From NCBI GenBank assembly GCA_022818135.1, contig JAFMSR010000017.1, positions 40,293,686 to 40,357,685 of the forward strand: a DNA stretch of 64,000 bases, read 5' to 3'. This stretch comes from Saxidomus purpurata. Its lineage: Eukaryota; Mollusca; Bivalvia; Venerida; Veneridae. The position numbers were made by a program, and so were the translations under genes. Shown piece by piece: positions 22,875 to 34,802 of the stretch; positions within the stretch are counted from its first letter, which is position 1, and each line of letters starts with the position of its first letter. The notes below the pieces were generated by a model. It had not been told where the DNA came from. It worked only from the letters and a program-made list of their open reading frames with translations, and searched no databases.

Positions 22875-25527
22875 AACCATCATGTATGAACTTCTTCTCA
22901 GTGATTTTTGCCTTGGGAGGAAATAATGCTCATATGAACTTTTTTTAATCAACTTACAAAAGCGCATGATTTTTTATTTTTACAAAGATACTTCTATTAA
23001 AATGAAGCCAAGCTTTTGTTTCTCCTCAATCTATGGGTTAGCGAACCTGTGTATGTAGGTCCGTAATATATAGGTTATAATTTATCCTATTAGATAAAAT
23101 AGGATATAAAGTTATAAAGATATAAAGATATAAAATGACAATTTATTGTAATCATCGACCAACTGCGTGCCTCATGCTTTCCGTAGTTTCAGCTTTTCAC
23201 AGCGAACTAAATTTTAAGAGATATGTGTATGTTTCTATGAGAACAAATTTTAGTTGATAAAACACTCGTTATTCACTAAGACAGAATTGTAAGCACTGAA
23301 AGATCAGTGGCTTATTCCCCGGGACATTCACTGCTTGACACTTGGAAAGAACTTTGACGCTTAGCCAGATAAATAGGTACAAGTTAGTCACGATGCTGTA
23401 TTATATAATTTGCCTATACAATAATACATCAGAACATAACTTGTTATGTCTAATACGGTATTTCGTATTTTCATATTTACACAGAGCGTGCTTTCTGTTT
23501 GATTAAAAAACATATGAAGAATTACTAGAAATGCTGACTATAAATTCCAGCGTTTACTTTTAATTAAACTAATTAAAGGATCACACACGCTTTTCTCTGG
23601 AATGCATCTTATTATACTTATATTATATTATACTTTAATACCGTAACGCAGGTTTTGATGAAAGATGTGAATGTAATGCAGTGCTAAGATTAAAATTAAT
23701 TTATTTGACGAAAAAATGCATTAAATATGATGAAGAAGTGTACATGTATCAACTTTTCGCACAACCATTGTGTTTCGTTAATTATTTGTGAATGGATTTT
23801 TTATCCGTCAAAGATAGTGCACATTAGGTTGTAAACCTATGAAGTGCAATAGCAATTTGTTCCTGTTACAAAATGTACATATGTTTATTGATAGGAATGA
23901 CGTTTATTGCATTTTATACATACTTGAATGATTTTTTTGAATTCCTCATTTTAGCAAAAAATGCGGTAGTTTACTATTTTTTATGCGAGTTTGAATAATT
24001 GCAAACTATTTTAAAGTCTACGGGCTTACGCCTCCAGCATCAGTAACCATCTAAAAACAAATCGTAGATATCATGCTGTTTAAACAGTTTACCCTATATT
24101 CTAAACTTTCAGCAGGTTGCTGCGTTGCACTATAACGTAAACTGCACCCATTCCACAAGTCCCATTTCGCGTTCCTGACGAACGAGTCGAAATAATTACC
24201 AGCAAAAACATATAAGCTTCATTAATTTTGGAATCTTTTATATCTTCGCTGAACATGCAGCCATTCTTTATTGCTAATTTGTTATCTATGTCTTCCTCAT
24301 TGACTTTTCTTATCATTTAAGAGAAGGTGGATCTAGATTTCCAACAGATTGTATGAGCGTATATTTCAATATGTGCTCATGTAATTTAAGAAAGATTTTA
24401 TCACTGGTTATATAATCAGAAGTTCAACAAGGAAAATGTTATTGATTTAAAAAATATTTAACCTAAAATTATGTAAGAAAGATGCCACCATCTGATCAAG
24501 ATTTCTAAATTAAAAACATATTTTTCTGACGCAAGCGTCTGTCGATAAACCTTGAGCAGGAAGGCATCTTGCTTAATTTAAAAGAAACTGCAGTTAAACA
24601 GTACACTACTATCAAAGTTTTCTCAACTTTGAAGAGAGTACTTTATATCAGTTGAGTGCAATTGGTTCATTGAAATGAAACCGAGGGTAAATAACATAAT
24701 CTTCCCACATTTATTGTCATTGCTTCAGAGAATTTCAATATTCATACAATTTATTACAGGTCATTCACTGGTCAAAATTACCATGAAGACCGGAGGCTGT
24801 AATTATTAATTCATCACATGTCCATACGTTCTATTAATTTCAATACAATATTCAGGACGGTATAATCATGTTACTATATCGTGCATTAATACTATTGTTA
24901 TAATCAGTTGTTGATAAGCTTGGTAAATCCTATTACACTTCTCGCGAGGCATCCTCTTTCTTTGGAATATCAGGACAGAAATGCCATGTTTAGGCTAGGA
25001 TATCTTTTCCTAAACTCTCTTGTAGTCATAAAACACACATGCTTTCGTTCGGCCTTTGTCTACACGTCTCTACCCAGGTACAAATGTAATAAGAATGTTT
25101 CGATTTTCGGATTCAAAGTAATTTGATCGTGTGTAAAATGTATTTACTGTCATTTCCATGAAAACAGTTCTCAAATAAATCAGGAGCCTGTTTTGTGAAA
25201 CCGACATGTAATTTGATCACGCATCTGGAAAAGGTGAATGTCTATCTGCATGATCGTCGATTTCGATAATGACATTTCATTCTAAAGATCACTTGGTGAT
25301 TCTTCCTGTTCTAATATCCAGACAGCAGTTAGGTTTTTTCAAAGCTATAAAAGATCATCACAAAAACCAGAGTCAATTATTTTCTTTACAATGAGATTAT
25401 TTCGCATTACTTTCTAATTAAAGCCATGTAAAAGACAATGATTTGTGTCACCAATACATTTTATGGGTATTGTTAAGTCAGGTTAGCGTTATGAGAAATA
25501 TCCCGTATCATAGAGTAAAGATGTTTT
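22875..25527. other. no recognised feature
   Basis: 2.6 kb of AT-rich sequence. Short ATATAAAG-type repetition at about 23100-23135 only. Short open frames here look random. Confidence 0.4.
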
Positions 25528-25945
25528 CAGAGCTTTATTTAGCATATTCAGTTAAGAAAGTTTTATTTAGCATATTCAGTTTAGACAGTTTTTAAATAAC
25601 TTGATTTAGCATATTCAGTTTAAATATTTTCATTTATCATATACAGATTAGAGAGCTTTATAAACAAATTCAGTTATTCAGTTTACAAAGTTTTATTTAA
25701 CATATTCAGTTTGGATAGATTCATTTAGCATATTCAGTATTGAGAGCTTTATAAAGCATATGCAGTTATGAGAGCTTTATAAAGCATTTTTCGTTTTGAG
25801 AGCTATATTTAACAGAATCAGTATAGAGAGCTTTATTTAGCATATTCATTTTAATTAGAGCTCTATTTGACGGATTCAGTTTTCAGAAAGAGCTTTATTT
25901 GGTATATTCAGTTTACAGAGCTTTATTTTTCATATTTAATTTAGT
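25528..25945 (+). repeat. degenerate ~30-bp minisatellite
   Basis: About 14 imperfect units around AGAGCTTTATTTAGCATATT then CAGTTT, with unit length varying by several bases. Divergence between units indicates an old array. Confidence 0.85.
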
Positions 25946-27240
25946 TTTGAAGCCAGTTTAGGAACAAACCAAGATTGTTGATATATTTGGGTAGTTCGGA
26001 CAGGATCGCATCTTGTGTACATTGTACCGACACTAATTTCAATCAAGGATTTCCTTTAAGAAAAATAAATCTATTTGCGATATAATAGAGTTATTCAAAG
26101 ACAAATTATGAATTAATCAGCAATTTATGGATCAATTTTTGGCAGTTGTTTTTCCATAAGATAATATACGAAATAAACGATAAGAATACTTACATACATT
26201 CAAAATCAAAATGGACAAAAATGCTTGATTTTAGTGTATTTGTATACAGTAAAAGACTGTTTGTATTTTTACGATTTTTGTCCACAATTTTATGTGAATA
26301 AGAAAATATACGTTTTGGGACTGCAGCTGAAATTACGTTTTCGGTTTCCTTCAATTGTATGGAAATCAACAACTTGCCTTTTTAGGTCACTCTAATAGGC
26401 AAGTCCATTATCAACAGGGTCAGTTGTATAATGTCATTCAGATTCTTCAAGACTGTTTAAATTGTTTGATATTTAAAGTATCCAGGTTTTAAAATTCCGC
26501 CAAACAAGTCTGGCCCAAACTTCAACACTCTGTTCGCACGAGTATTAAAATTAATTATAAAGTATTTTTAACTCGTTTAATAAATGGATATAATTAACAT
26601 GAAATTTCAAGAATGTTGTGTTTTACTTAGTCTGATCATAATATTGCTATTACGTTTCATCACATTACCAGTTTATTTATTTTTGTTGTACTTCAAAAAA
26701 GATTTGGAGAGCTCCTTCGGTATATTTTTTTTATAATTTTAAACTTCAGACACAATCTGCAAATAAAACTTTGAAGGTGCCTTTGTGCTTATTGTTTTAT
26801 GTACTCGAACAAATGTTGGTTTAATTAACAACGAAATAAATATTCTTGATTGAAATTCTAGTTCAGGAAATCAAACGTTAAATTCAATAAAAGTGTTTAT
26901 AAAAATAGATAACCTTGTATTATATACGGCTGTTGTGGCTGTATTAAGTGGTTTGAGCCGAACATTTATTGATGTGTTCCTTGAAATATGAAAGGCAAGC
27001 AATTGAAGGCAGCTTTTATCTCTAATTGATATACGCATATTCATATCAAGATTATAGGCATTAAGCAGCAGATGCAGCATCAGATGTCAAATATTTTAAG
27101 TATGGAATATAAAAATTATTGTTATATGGAGAAACAAGACATTGCCAACGCCTTCTGTAAAGCACGTTTCGAAATCCTTAAACTTAAGAATATATTTGAA
27201 AGCAGTACAATTTTACCATTTGAAAGCGGTACAATATTAT
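25946..27240. other. no recognised feature
   Basis: AT-rich sequence without visible structure. Confidence 0.4.
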
Positions 27241-27241
27241 T

Positions 27242-27243
<2 letters not shown>

Positions 27244-27282
<39 letters not shown>

Positions 27283-27385
27283 GGGGGGGATTATTTTTTT
27301 TTTTTTTTAATTTTTTTTTTTTTTTTTTAAGGAAGAAAAATTTTTTTTTTTAAAAGAATAAAAAATTTTTTTTTTTAAAGGCCCA
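27244..27385. repeat. homopolymer tract (C, G, T runs)
   Basis: A run of about 37 C is followed immediately by 9 G, then several T runs of 10-18 bases. The copies of TTTTACCATTTGAAAGC on both sides (about 27214 and 27388, 27415) mark a direct repeat spanning it. The C-to-G switch and stretched runs look more like a consensus or assembly error than biology. The proline-rich frames across it should be ignored. Confidence 0.8.
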
Positions 27386-27720
27386 AAAATTTTACCATTT
27401 GAAAGCTCAGCAATTTTACCATTTGAAAGCGGTATTGTACAGACACTGTGTTTAAATCACTTGCTGAAGACGTCGGAGAACAGCAGTTAAAAGATAAGCC
27501 ATTGAAATCTGCGATTCCCCCCTCCCCCACCCCCTATCAGGCATTGAACAAAATAAGTTATAGGAAATGCAGATACATATTTTTACCGTTAATTGAAAAA
27601 GAGCTTTATTTCCCATGACATTTGTAGACATTTTACATGTAATACTGTCCTCATTAGAAACACTGATGATATAAAAAGAAAACATGAGAATGAATATCTG
27701 ACCTGACAACATAATGTTAA

Positions 27721-28129
27721 AGGGGCACTCCCTACATCTAGCAGATTTTATTCTCGAAACATAAATAATGTGGTTAAAGGGGCACTCCCTACATCTAGCA
27801 GATTATATTCTCGAAACATAGATTCTGTGTGCGATGAACATAAAATGATAAATAAATACAATTTCAAAGAAGGACCATTTTATCACAATTAATCAATATA
27901 GAGGAGATCTGTAATAAATCGCATCCATCCATTAATTGTACAACAACAACTCTACATAGATTATTGAATGGTTAACGGTACTGCAGCATATTTTAAATCG
28001 CTGATTTTATCGATAATGACTGTGAATGCATAGCTGAAACTTTTAGGTTAAGTTATGATACTTCCAAAGATTCTATTATTTATGGTTTGGAGGGTTATTT
28101 AGTTTGGCATCAGTTATAGGGTATGTCCC
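27721..28129 (-). mobile_element. TTAA-A MITE with a duplicated end
   Basis: A full reverse-orientation copy (27778-28129) ends at TTAA (28130-28133). Its first ~57 bases (AGGGGCACTCCCTACATCTA then GCAGATTTTATTCTCG) are duplicated immediately upstream, starting after TTAA at 27717-27720. A second TTAA (27774-27777) sits between the units. Confidence 0.88.
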
Positions 28130-28133
28130 TTAA

Positions 28134-28584
28134 GTCAATGATTCAATATTAGAAACAACATAAAAACAAAAATAATATCAAACAGGGAATGCCACGTACC
28201 AAAAACGCAGCCTCCCCAAAACGAGCCCCACAGCACCCAGAAGTGCACACCACATAAGTCGTATAATTATATGCCAGTAGAAAGCTCTACAATAACATAG
28301 AGCACCAATCTCACAAACACACACACAAAAGACGATACAACTAAATGATTACACTAAATTTCAAACGCTTTCCTATTAGCTCGGGTTACTGTGCGGCAAG
28401 ATACCATTGTTATGTGCAAATGCAAATGCTAAGCTCCATTCATTTTGGATTCTTTTATCTCTTGCCAAAGTTGCTGCTGTTTCTCCTAGTTCATGTGTTA
28501 TCTCTAGTTTCCTAATTCTTATCGTTTAAACATAATCATTGAAAATGACTTGATTTCCTCCAAATAGTGTATCTAATTTCTACT
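28134..28584. other. no recognised feature
   Basis: A short CA-rich run at 28316-28328 and nothing more. Confidence 0.4.
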
Positions 28585-29238
28585 GAATAGATCCTCCTTC
28601 ATCTGGCAGATTATTTTCTCGGAACATAAATAATGGTTCAATGCATGCAAAATTATAAAAAACTTTTTAAAGAACAACAAAAAGTGATACAAAAATACAC
28701 CATTTTAGCACAACTCATAAAAATAGAGGCCTTCTTAGCCTGGTCACCAGTCCCTGAAATATCCTTTTTACTAATAATATTTCACTGTTTAGTCCTAGAG
28801 CCAGTCTACTATCCAGCACCGATTTCAGGTGATGAAACTGTCCCAGTATACAAAGCAAAATCATATAAAATAGACTGGAAATAGTGCATGAAATATAGTT
28901 TATTGAAAAAACATAAATTTTATCAGACTAGTACACTAGTCTAAGGCCTTCTGTATTCAATCGCTATCCTACCATTTATTGTACAACAACAAGTTCACAT
29001 AGAGTATTTACCGCAACATTATTTTTAAAACTGATTTCACCAATACTTACAGGAATGTATAGCTTAAGCGTTTAGGTAAAGTAATTATACTTGAACATGT
29101 TCTATAATTTATGCTTTTTATGTTAGTATGTTTGACATAAGTGTTTGTTTGTATTTGTGCTTTTTAGGTCCAACATCCTCGTACGAGGTATATATGCGGT
29201 ACGACCCGTTTTGACATCAGTTATAGGGAGTGGTCCCT
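28585..29238 (-). mobile_element. diverged TTAA-A MITE with two insertions
   Basis: The reverse-orientation family member starts near CTTCATCTGGCAGATTATTT and ends GGGAGTGGTCCCT next to TTAA (29239-29242). It is interrupted by a hAT-like MITE (28736-28943) and by about 75 bases at 29140-29210. The second insert is flanked by TTGACAT repeats and contains the perfect palindrome CCTCGTACGAGG. The 83-codon frame at 28633-28884 runs across repeat DNA and is not a gene. Confidence 0.7.
28736..28943. mobile_element. hAT-like MITE nested in TTAA-A
   Basis: A 208-base insertion flanked by AGGCCTTCT on both sides (28727-28735 and 28944-28952). The short imperfect inverted ends are TAGCCTGGTCACCAGTC and, on the opposite strand, TAGACTAGTGTACTAGTC. 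An 8-9 base duplication with TAG-type ends suggests the hAT superfamily. It is non-coding. Confidence 0.65.
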
Positions 29239-29260
29239 TTAAAGAAGAACATATGTTTAA

Positions 29261-29577
29261 AGTTCAAGGATCACTTTGGATTTACTGATAAAGAAAAATA
29301 AATATACTGATAAAATAATGATATAACCATCTTCAATCACTTTAAAGCAATCTTGACATATGTCTTTCTTTCGCAATCAAGGCCTTATTTTACGAAAAAG
29401 AGTTGTTAGTAAGCTTTTCATCATTGATAAAAAAATACTGCGCTATATTTCAAACACGTAGTTATCGATTTAATAAGCAAAGTTAGGTATGTTTTTGGTA
29501 CAACTAAAGATCATTTCCGCCGGTAGGACAATCTTTCTGGGTAAAATAAGAGCTACTTGTAATTGTGCTTAAGGACT
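29261..29577 (+). mobile_element. TTAA-B MITE, full length
   Basis: A 317-base copy flanked by TTAA (29257-29260 and 29578-29581). The left end is AGTTCAAGGATCACTTTGGA; the right end is GCTTAAGGACT. It is moderately diverged from the 16.0 kb copy. It begins only 18 bases after the end of the TTAA-A copy. Confidence 0.8.
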
Positions 29578-29581
29578 TTAA

Positions 29582-31118
29582 GCCATTGGCAGTTGTGCAA
29601 AACAAAATACTCAAACCATTTAAAATGAAGGTTAAGAAGAAAATATATTCTCCTTTGATTTCACAATTATCTTTAGCTAAATACAGTTCAAAACAAGAAA
29701 AATCTGTGTTACTATGTATCACAGCGGGCATAGAAACAAAGCGTCCAGGTTAATATTTTGAAATGGGAGATGCAAATTAACTTTACAGACTTTATAACAG
29801 AGACAGAATAAATGTATATTCTAGGTTCGTGTTAAGCAAATATTTGACTATCTGGTTTGTGCATTTACAATTTACTGTTTCTCATTCTCAGTGTATCATT
29901 TATGACTTAAAAAGAAACAAAAACATATTCATGAAAAGTTTTAAACAATCTTTACGCTCTTTACGTGTTTTTCATTCAGTGTTAATTTAAACAAAGTTAA
30001 CGCAGCAATGTTAAAATATGTTACACGTTATGTTCCATTTATTAATACAATACTATTCCTACTTCTATCCTCACAAAATCGTTTGCATTCAAAATGACTA
30101 CTGACAAGTGTGGTTATTTAAATGTATATCCCGACCATTTAGTTAACTTTGGCTACCTTTCAATTTATTGCTGTAAACCAGTCTGATAATATGAAATGTA
30201 AACTAACCTAATGAAATAGACTGTGTCTCAAGATTTCATTTCAGAAGTATGCTTATTTGACGAGAACAAGAGAATCAAACAAGTCTTACGTAACTCCATA
30301 AACCTTTTCCAAAGCCGTACTAATAATATAGCGGGTCGATGAGGCGGTCGTAGATAGCTCAAAGGATAAGTGTTCGATAGGACCTTGTTCATATTTAACC
30401 ATTAATTGGTTGTAGTCGCGTAATTATTAGGGATTTCCCAGGCTATGTAACGAAGTTCTTTATAATTCAATTTTCATAATTGCATATTAAGAGGCTTTTA
30501 CTGGCTAAAATCATATTGATATAAAGACCAGAAATATAATCACATATAAATGCTTTCTCGATATCTCATCCTAAAGTTTCACAGTGTTAAGGTTGTGACA
30601 GATGAGGACATCATTAACATTGACACGAGTAGAACGGAAGTTGCTCATCGCAACAACCTATTAATGGTGTAATTACTATTCCACTACTCGATATCCGCTA
30701 TATTTTCGGGAAATTGTTTTTCAGTCCAGTGACAGAAACATACTGTTCATTACAATATAAATGTATAGGGGGGGAAAGACCGCTTTATAGTAAAACAACA
30801 GTTATCGATATCAAATCAAGAGGTCAGCTAAAGCCGTTGAGACCACCACCATCGCTAATTAGATTGTAGATGAGGTCAATGTAGAGGTGTGATAATAACA
30901 GTCTCAAGAATCTTTCCCATAGACAAAATGCCAGCTTTGTCAGAAATTTGAGTGTGGCCATTGTCCATTAGATTAATTACATGGTCGTTGATGATATTCG
31001 GATAATGTCAATAATTTTCTTGTCTTATAGTGGATAGAATGCCATAAATATGTTCCAAAAAATGAACTCCTCGAAATAAATTTGACATATTGTTGAATTT
31101 TGAGTACATATATATGAT
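29582..31118. other. no recognised feature
   Basis: A weak tRNA A-box-like TAGATAGCTCAAAGGATAAG at about 30352 has no matching B box. Otherwise plain AT-rich DNA. Confidence 0.35.
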
Positions 31119-31120
31119 TA

Positions 31121-31313
31121 CAGTAAACTCCGTATATTACGAATCCGAATATAGCGAAAATCCGGATATAAGGAACCAAATTTCTCTGTCCGAGTTTTAT
31201 TCTTTCTTTATTTTATATGAAGATGTTAAATGGATATAGAGAGCTAACAAAGTACGGATATAAGGAACACATTTAAATACTCCAAATGAGTTCGTTATAA
31301 GCAGAGATTACTG
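31121..31313 (+). mobile_element. pogo/Tigger-like MITE
   Basis: A 193-base non-coding element. The left end is CAGTAAACTCCGTATATTAC; the right end on the opposite strand is CAGTAATCTCTGCTTATAAC. TA flanks each end (31119-31120 and 31314-31315). Internal repeats of CGGATATAAGGAAC (two copies) and GAATATAGCGAAAATCCGG are typical of the group. It is related to the element at 19.85 kb. Confidence 0.7.
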
Positions 31314-31315
31314 TA

Positions 31316-32782
31316 TTTGTATATATTTGTTGCAGCTTTTTCAACAAATTCTCAACAGACGAATTTACTTTTATAATGTCACTCCGAATCCACCGTGGCA
31401 TTGGCGACGAATTTCAGTCCCTGCTGTGAAACGAAATAAGCACCTATCGCTTAAGGTTTCGGTGTTTAATAGCGGTCAGTAAGTAAAATAAACCGTTTAT
31501 TAAAAACAATAATTAAAAAGTAAAGCATTTTTGTTATACCTCAAGTCAATATGTATAAATGATAAAGATTAAGATGAAAACTTTTTAATTATTTCTGTTT
31601 TTGTACTATGTGAAACTCGCAGAATAGATGAGTTTTCCCGATTTTGATGCTAAATACTCCGACAGGTTAACCTAATTCACTTTGTTTCATCACATTTTAG
31701 TTGCTCTGAATTTTTAAAATTCCTCAAAAGTTTTCCAATTGTAGAAGACTCTTGCTCCTTTTGTTTTTTATTGACAGCAACACCCTCAATCTGAGCTTGG
31801 CACTTTGAAGATAACTGATTTCTATAAACAACGTTATTTAAAAACCCTTTTAATGCAGCAGTAATTATAACTGTTATTGATGATACACGAGATGTAACAT
31901 TAAATTCAATCAAAGTTTCCTAACGAGATAACTGACTACTCGACTGTTGCATCAATATCTAGTTGTTTGAACTACATGTTTAGCAACATTTCAAGCAAAT
32001 TTGCCTGATGTGTCCCTATTTAAAAAAAAGCCATAAACTTAACTAACCGTCTTTATCTCTAATGGCAAACACATTTGTGTTAATGTAAAATTTATAATTT
32101 TTTAACCATTCCGGAAGCGTTCAATTAGTAGGTGTCTACTGAGAACCAGACACCGCCATTGTCTGGTGTAAGTAATAGTTCTACTTTTCTAAATTAAAAG
32201 GAAAAATGAGAACTACAAATGTAAGAGTATTTTAACTTTTGAAACAGAAGACATCTTACTATCTCCATTGTCTGCATTGTACATTTTACGTGCATTTTTT
32301 ATTATGCAAATCTGTTTGAAGATAAAAAAGATAGAGTAATGGATTGGAAAGGTTGTCCGGCAATATAAATTAAGTCTTGCATAAGTCTTCGTAAGATATT
32401 TATTATGTTATGATATGTTTTGAAATTTAAATTTCGGTACCAGCAGCAGATTACACTTTTAAGCGATGTGAAGTTCCTCCAAACAGGGCTAGGAAGCTAT
32501 CATTGCTAAAATATGATGATGAAAATGTGCTCCTGCGCATGCTTCGCTGTTTTTTTGGTACATCAACTGATCTTATAAAACTTGAATAGTAATTAATTTA
32601 TCGGCTCATTCCAGTTTTAATAACACGCAGTTGCAACGATGCCAGAATATACATATAAACTGATCATGCGCTTTGTAGTACATTGTATATATCTTGTTTT
32701 TCGGTAGCTGGTTTTTGTAGACAAGAATGAAGTGTGGCGGATACAGCTCCTTTCTCAATATGATATAATTATTTTGTAAAAT
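31316..32782. other. no recognised feature
   Basis: AT-rich. A 78-codon minus-strand frame at 31677-31913 has no motif I recognise. Confidence 0.4.
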
Positions 32783-32861
32783 CCTTCATATAGCATACAT
32801 TCCAAAATATAGCATACATTCCTAAATATAGCATACATTCCTTATATAGCATACATTCTTG
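32783..32861 (+). repeat. ~19-bp tandem repeat, four units
   Basis: Four consecutive units of ATATAGCATACATTCCWAA with small changes. Confidence 0.9.
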
Positions 32862-33503
32862 TAGATGTTCCTTTTAAACACGAAAAGACATATGTTGATT
32901 ACTTTTAAGCTGCTAGCTCTCAGAATTTTCATGAAAAGATACAGGGCTCTTCAGACTGTGTAAATTAAACCATAATTTAAAAAGGTTCCAGTATAAATTC
33001 CTGTGAAATATTTCTGTATTTTTTAAATTATACGCTACCAAATTATAAAGCGTTGCTTTTGGAATTCAAATATAAACATATAAATTAATGTGGCAGTGCT
33101 GTCAAACTAAGCCCACACACATGTTCTACAAATTTTCTAGAATATAGCGATTTACATGTATATCTTTACATTGTACTTGTGTTGCTGATTCTGCCTGCAA
33201 CTTTAACTTACATTTTACGTTTAAGTATAATTATATTTGATAACTTTTTTACCGGAAACTGTGAACGAGCAGCTTTAAAACTTGTAAAATCAACCGCAAA
33301 TTGTAACACTTCAACAAATGAATACTATTCAGCTTGTTTAATTTGGGTACTTGTAGATAGTGAGTGCGTGATGACGTTTCTGGCTCCTTCTAAATTGATG
33401 AGCACTAACAAATGCCGAAAAGAAAAGACAAAAATGAAGTGTAGATACATTGAAATACAGACCGTTATTTGAATCATTCAGTGAATTTCAAAGTAGAAAA
33501 GAT
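32862..33503. other. no recognised feature
   Basis: A 97-codon plus-strand frame (33179-33472) has no motif I recognise and is within chance expectation. Confidence 0.4.
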
Positions 33504-33520
33504 TTAGTCTATAATATACA

Positions 33521-34010
33521 ATTATAGACTAATGTTGAGGTCTATACATAGTTTTGAGGACCTGTTAAAAGTGATATTGACCGAGGACGAAGTCCGAGGT
33601 CAATATCATTTTTCACAGGTCAGAAAAACTATATGGTGGTGTGGTGGCCGAGTGGTTAACGCTCTGGACTATCAATCCGGAGGTCCCCGGTTCGATTCTC
33701 GGCCGAAGCACTGGATATTTCAGACACGCTTTTCAGTGTTTCCCACCTATCTGAGATGAACTGGTTAGAAACCCAGAGGTAGTCTCGCGTGTATCGGTGC
33801 TATACACCGGGCACGTAGAAAAGAACCAAGGGGTCTATTCGTAAAAGAGCTAGGGTCTGGTACCCGGATTCCCTTGTATCTGCTTCTTTCTCTAAAATAA
33901 AGGACCACAATGGAAATAAGAGCTTGCTCTTTATTGTGTTATCCTTGGTACTTGGTACTGAAATAAATACATACATACAAAAACTATATATAGACCGAAA
34001 CATTAGTCTA
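33521..34010. mobile_element. foldback element interrupted by a SINE
   Basis: Without the SINE this is a ~135-base near-perfect palindrome. The left arm starts TAGACTAATGTTGAGGTCTA and the right arm ends TAGACCGAAACATTAGTCTA. The centre is GATATTGACCGAGGACGAAG, mirrored by GTCCGAGGTCAATATC. A further small hairpin (TTAGTCTATAAT against ATTATAGACTAA, 33504-33532) straddles its left edge. A decayed relative lies at 11.6 kb. Confidence 0.8.
33635..33978 (+). mobile_element. tRNA-derived SINE (SINE-2), full length
   Basis: The 344-base element begins with a tRNA-like head. The A box is TGGCCGAGTGGTTAACGC and the B box GGTTCGATTCT. An anticodon-like arm reads CTGGA-CTATCAA-TCCGG, a loop that does not fit a normal serine or leucine tRNA, so it is a derived head. 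The body contains GTGCTATACACCGGGCACGT, a motif I associate with SINE bodies in marine invertebrates (from memory, unchecked). The 3' end is a (CATA)n-like tail. A perfect 11-base duplication AAAAACTATAT flanks it (33624-33634 and 33979-33989). The 67-75 codon frames on it are not genes. Confidence 0.92.
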
Positions 34011-34634
34011 CAATTATTATATCGTATACCTCATTAAAAGTAGTGAAAATTATGCGAAAATATAACAGAAACGACGTCTTGAAATCCGTGCAGGTCTACA
34101 CATCTTTTTCCAGGTCTACACATACTTTTGCGGACCCGGCACGTGAGCGCTATCGGCCAATCCGGATTAAGTATTTATGACGGGTATACGATATTGTATA
34201 ATGCACGTATCTTGAAAGTTATGTACTTTTATTAAACAATTACTATATGTATCCATCCTGATGTTGCTTTCATCGGTGTCTTCATATGACAGTGCCTAAT
34301 ATATACCACGCTTCTATCGCTTTATTAAACACATACTTTTGTCTGAGATTTGTCTTAAGTTTTCTGAAACTTTCGCTATGCCAGACTGTCTGATTTGTCT
34401 TTAGCTGCAAACGTAATGGCATCTAAGCTGGTAAATCCTTTTACTGGTGATTCATTCTGTTTCAAGAATAACGAAATAATGGTCTGTTAAGATGTCTGGT
34501 TTACAATTGACATCTGATTTGAATATCTAGGAATGATATTTCCTCTCGAACACATTACGTTTTAATATGTTTTCAAGGATTCCACTAGATTTCTCACTCT
34601 GAATACATAATCTTAGGAGAAGATAGATTTTGAT
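34011..34634. other. no recognised feature
   Basis: AT-rich sequence; nothing recognised apart from the adjacent CAGGTCTACACAT direct repeat near 34090-34125. Confidence 0.4.
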
Positions 34635-34802
34635 TCAGTGTAAAATTTACTTCACATCGAAGAAAATCTTTAACATACAAATGAACCGACTTTTCAGCAA
34701 TCTTATTTCACTTTTTCTTCAGTGTAAAATTTACTTCACATCGAAGTAAAATTTCAAAATAGAAATGAACTGCCTTTTTCAATATCTATATTTCGCTTCT
34801 AG
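34635..34802 (+). repeat. 84-bp tandem duplication
   Basis: TCAGTGTAAAATTTACTTCA begins at 34635 and again at 34719. Both units continue with CACATCGAAG and end in AAATGAACYGMCTTTTYCA-like sequence. Confidence 0.85.

Noticed and set aside
27072..27353. Proline-rich frame (run of prolines)
   Set aside because: Encoded by a C homopolymer that is probably a sequence artefact.
30350..30420. tRNA-like TAGATAGCTCAAAGGATAAG
   Set aside because: No B box at the right distance and no cloverleaf.
33637..33720. Possible tRNA gene with good A and B boxes
   Set aside because: The acceptor stem does not close, the anticodon loop is abnormal, and the segment is the head of a SINE with an 11-bp target duplication.
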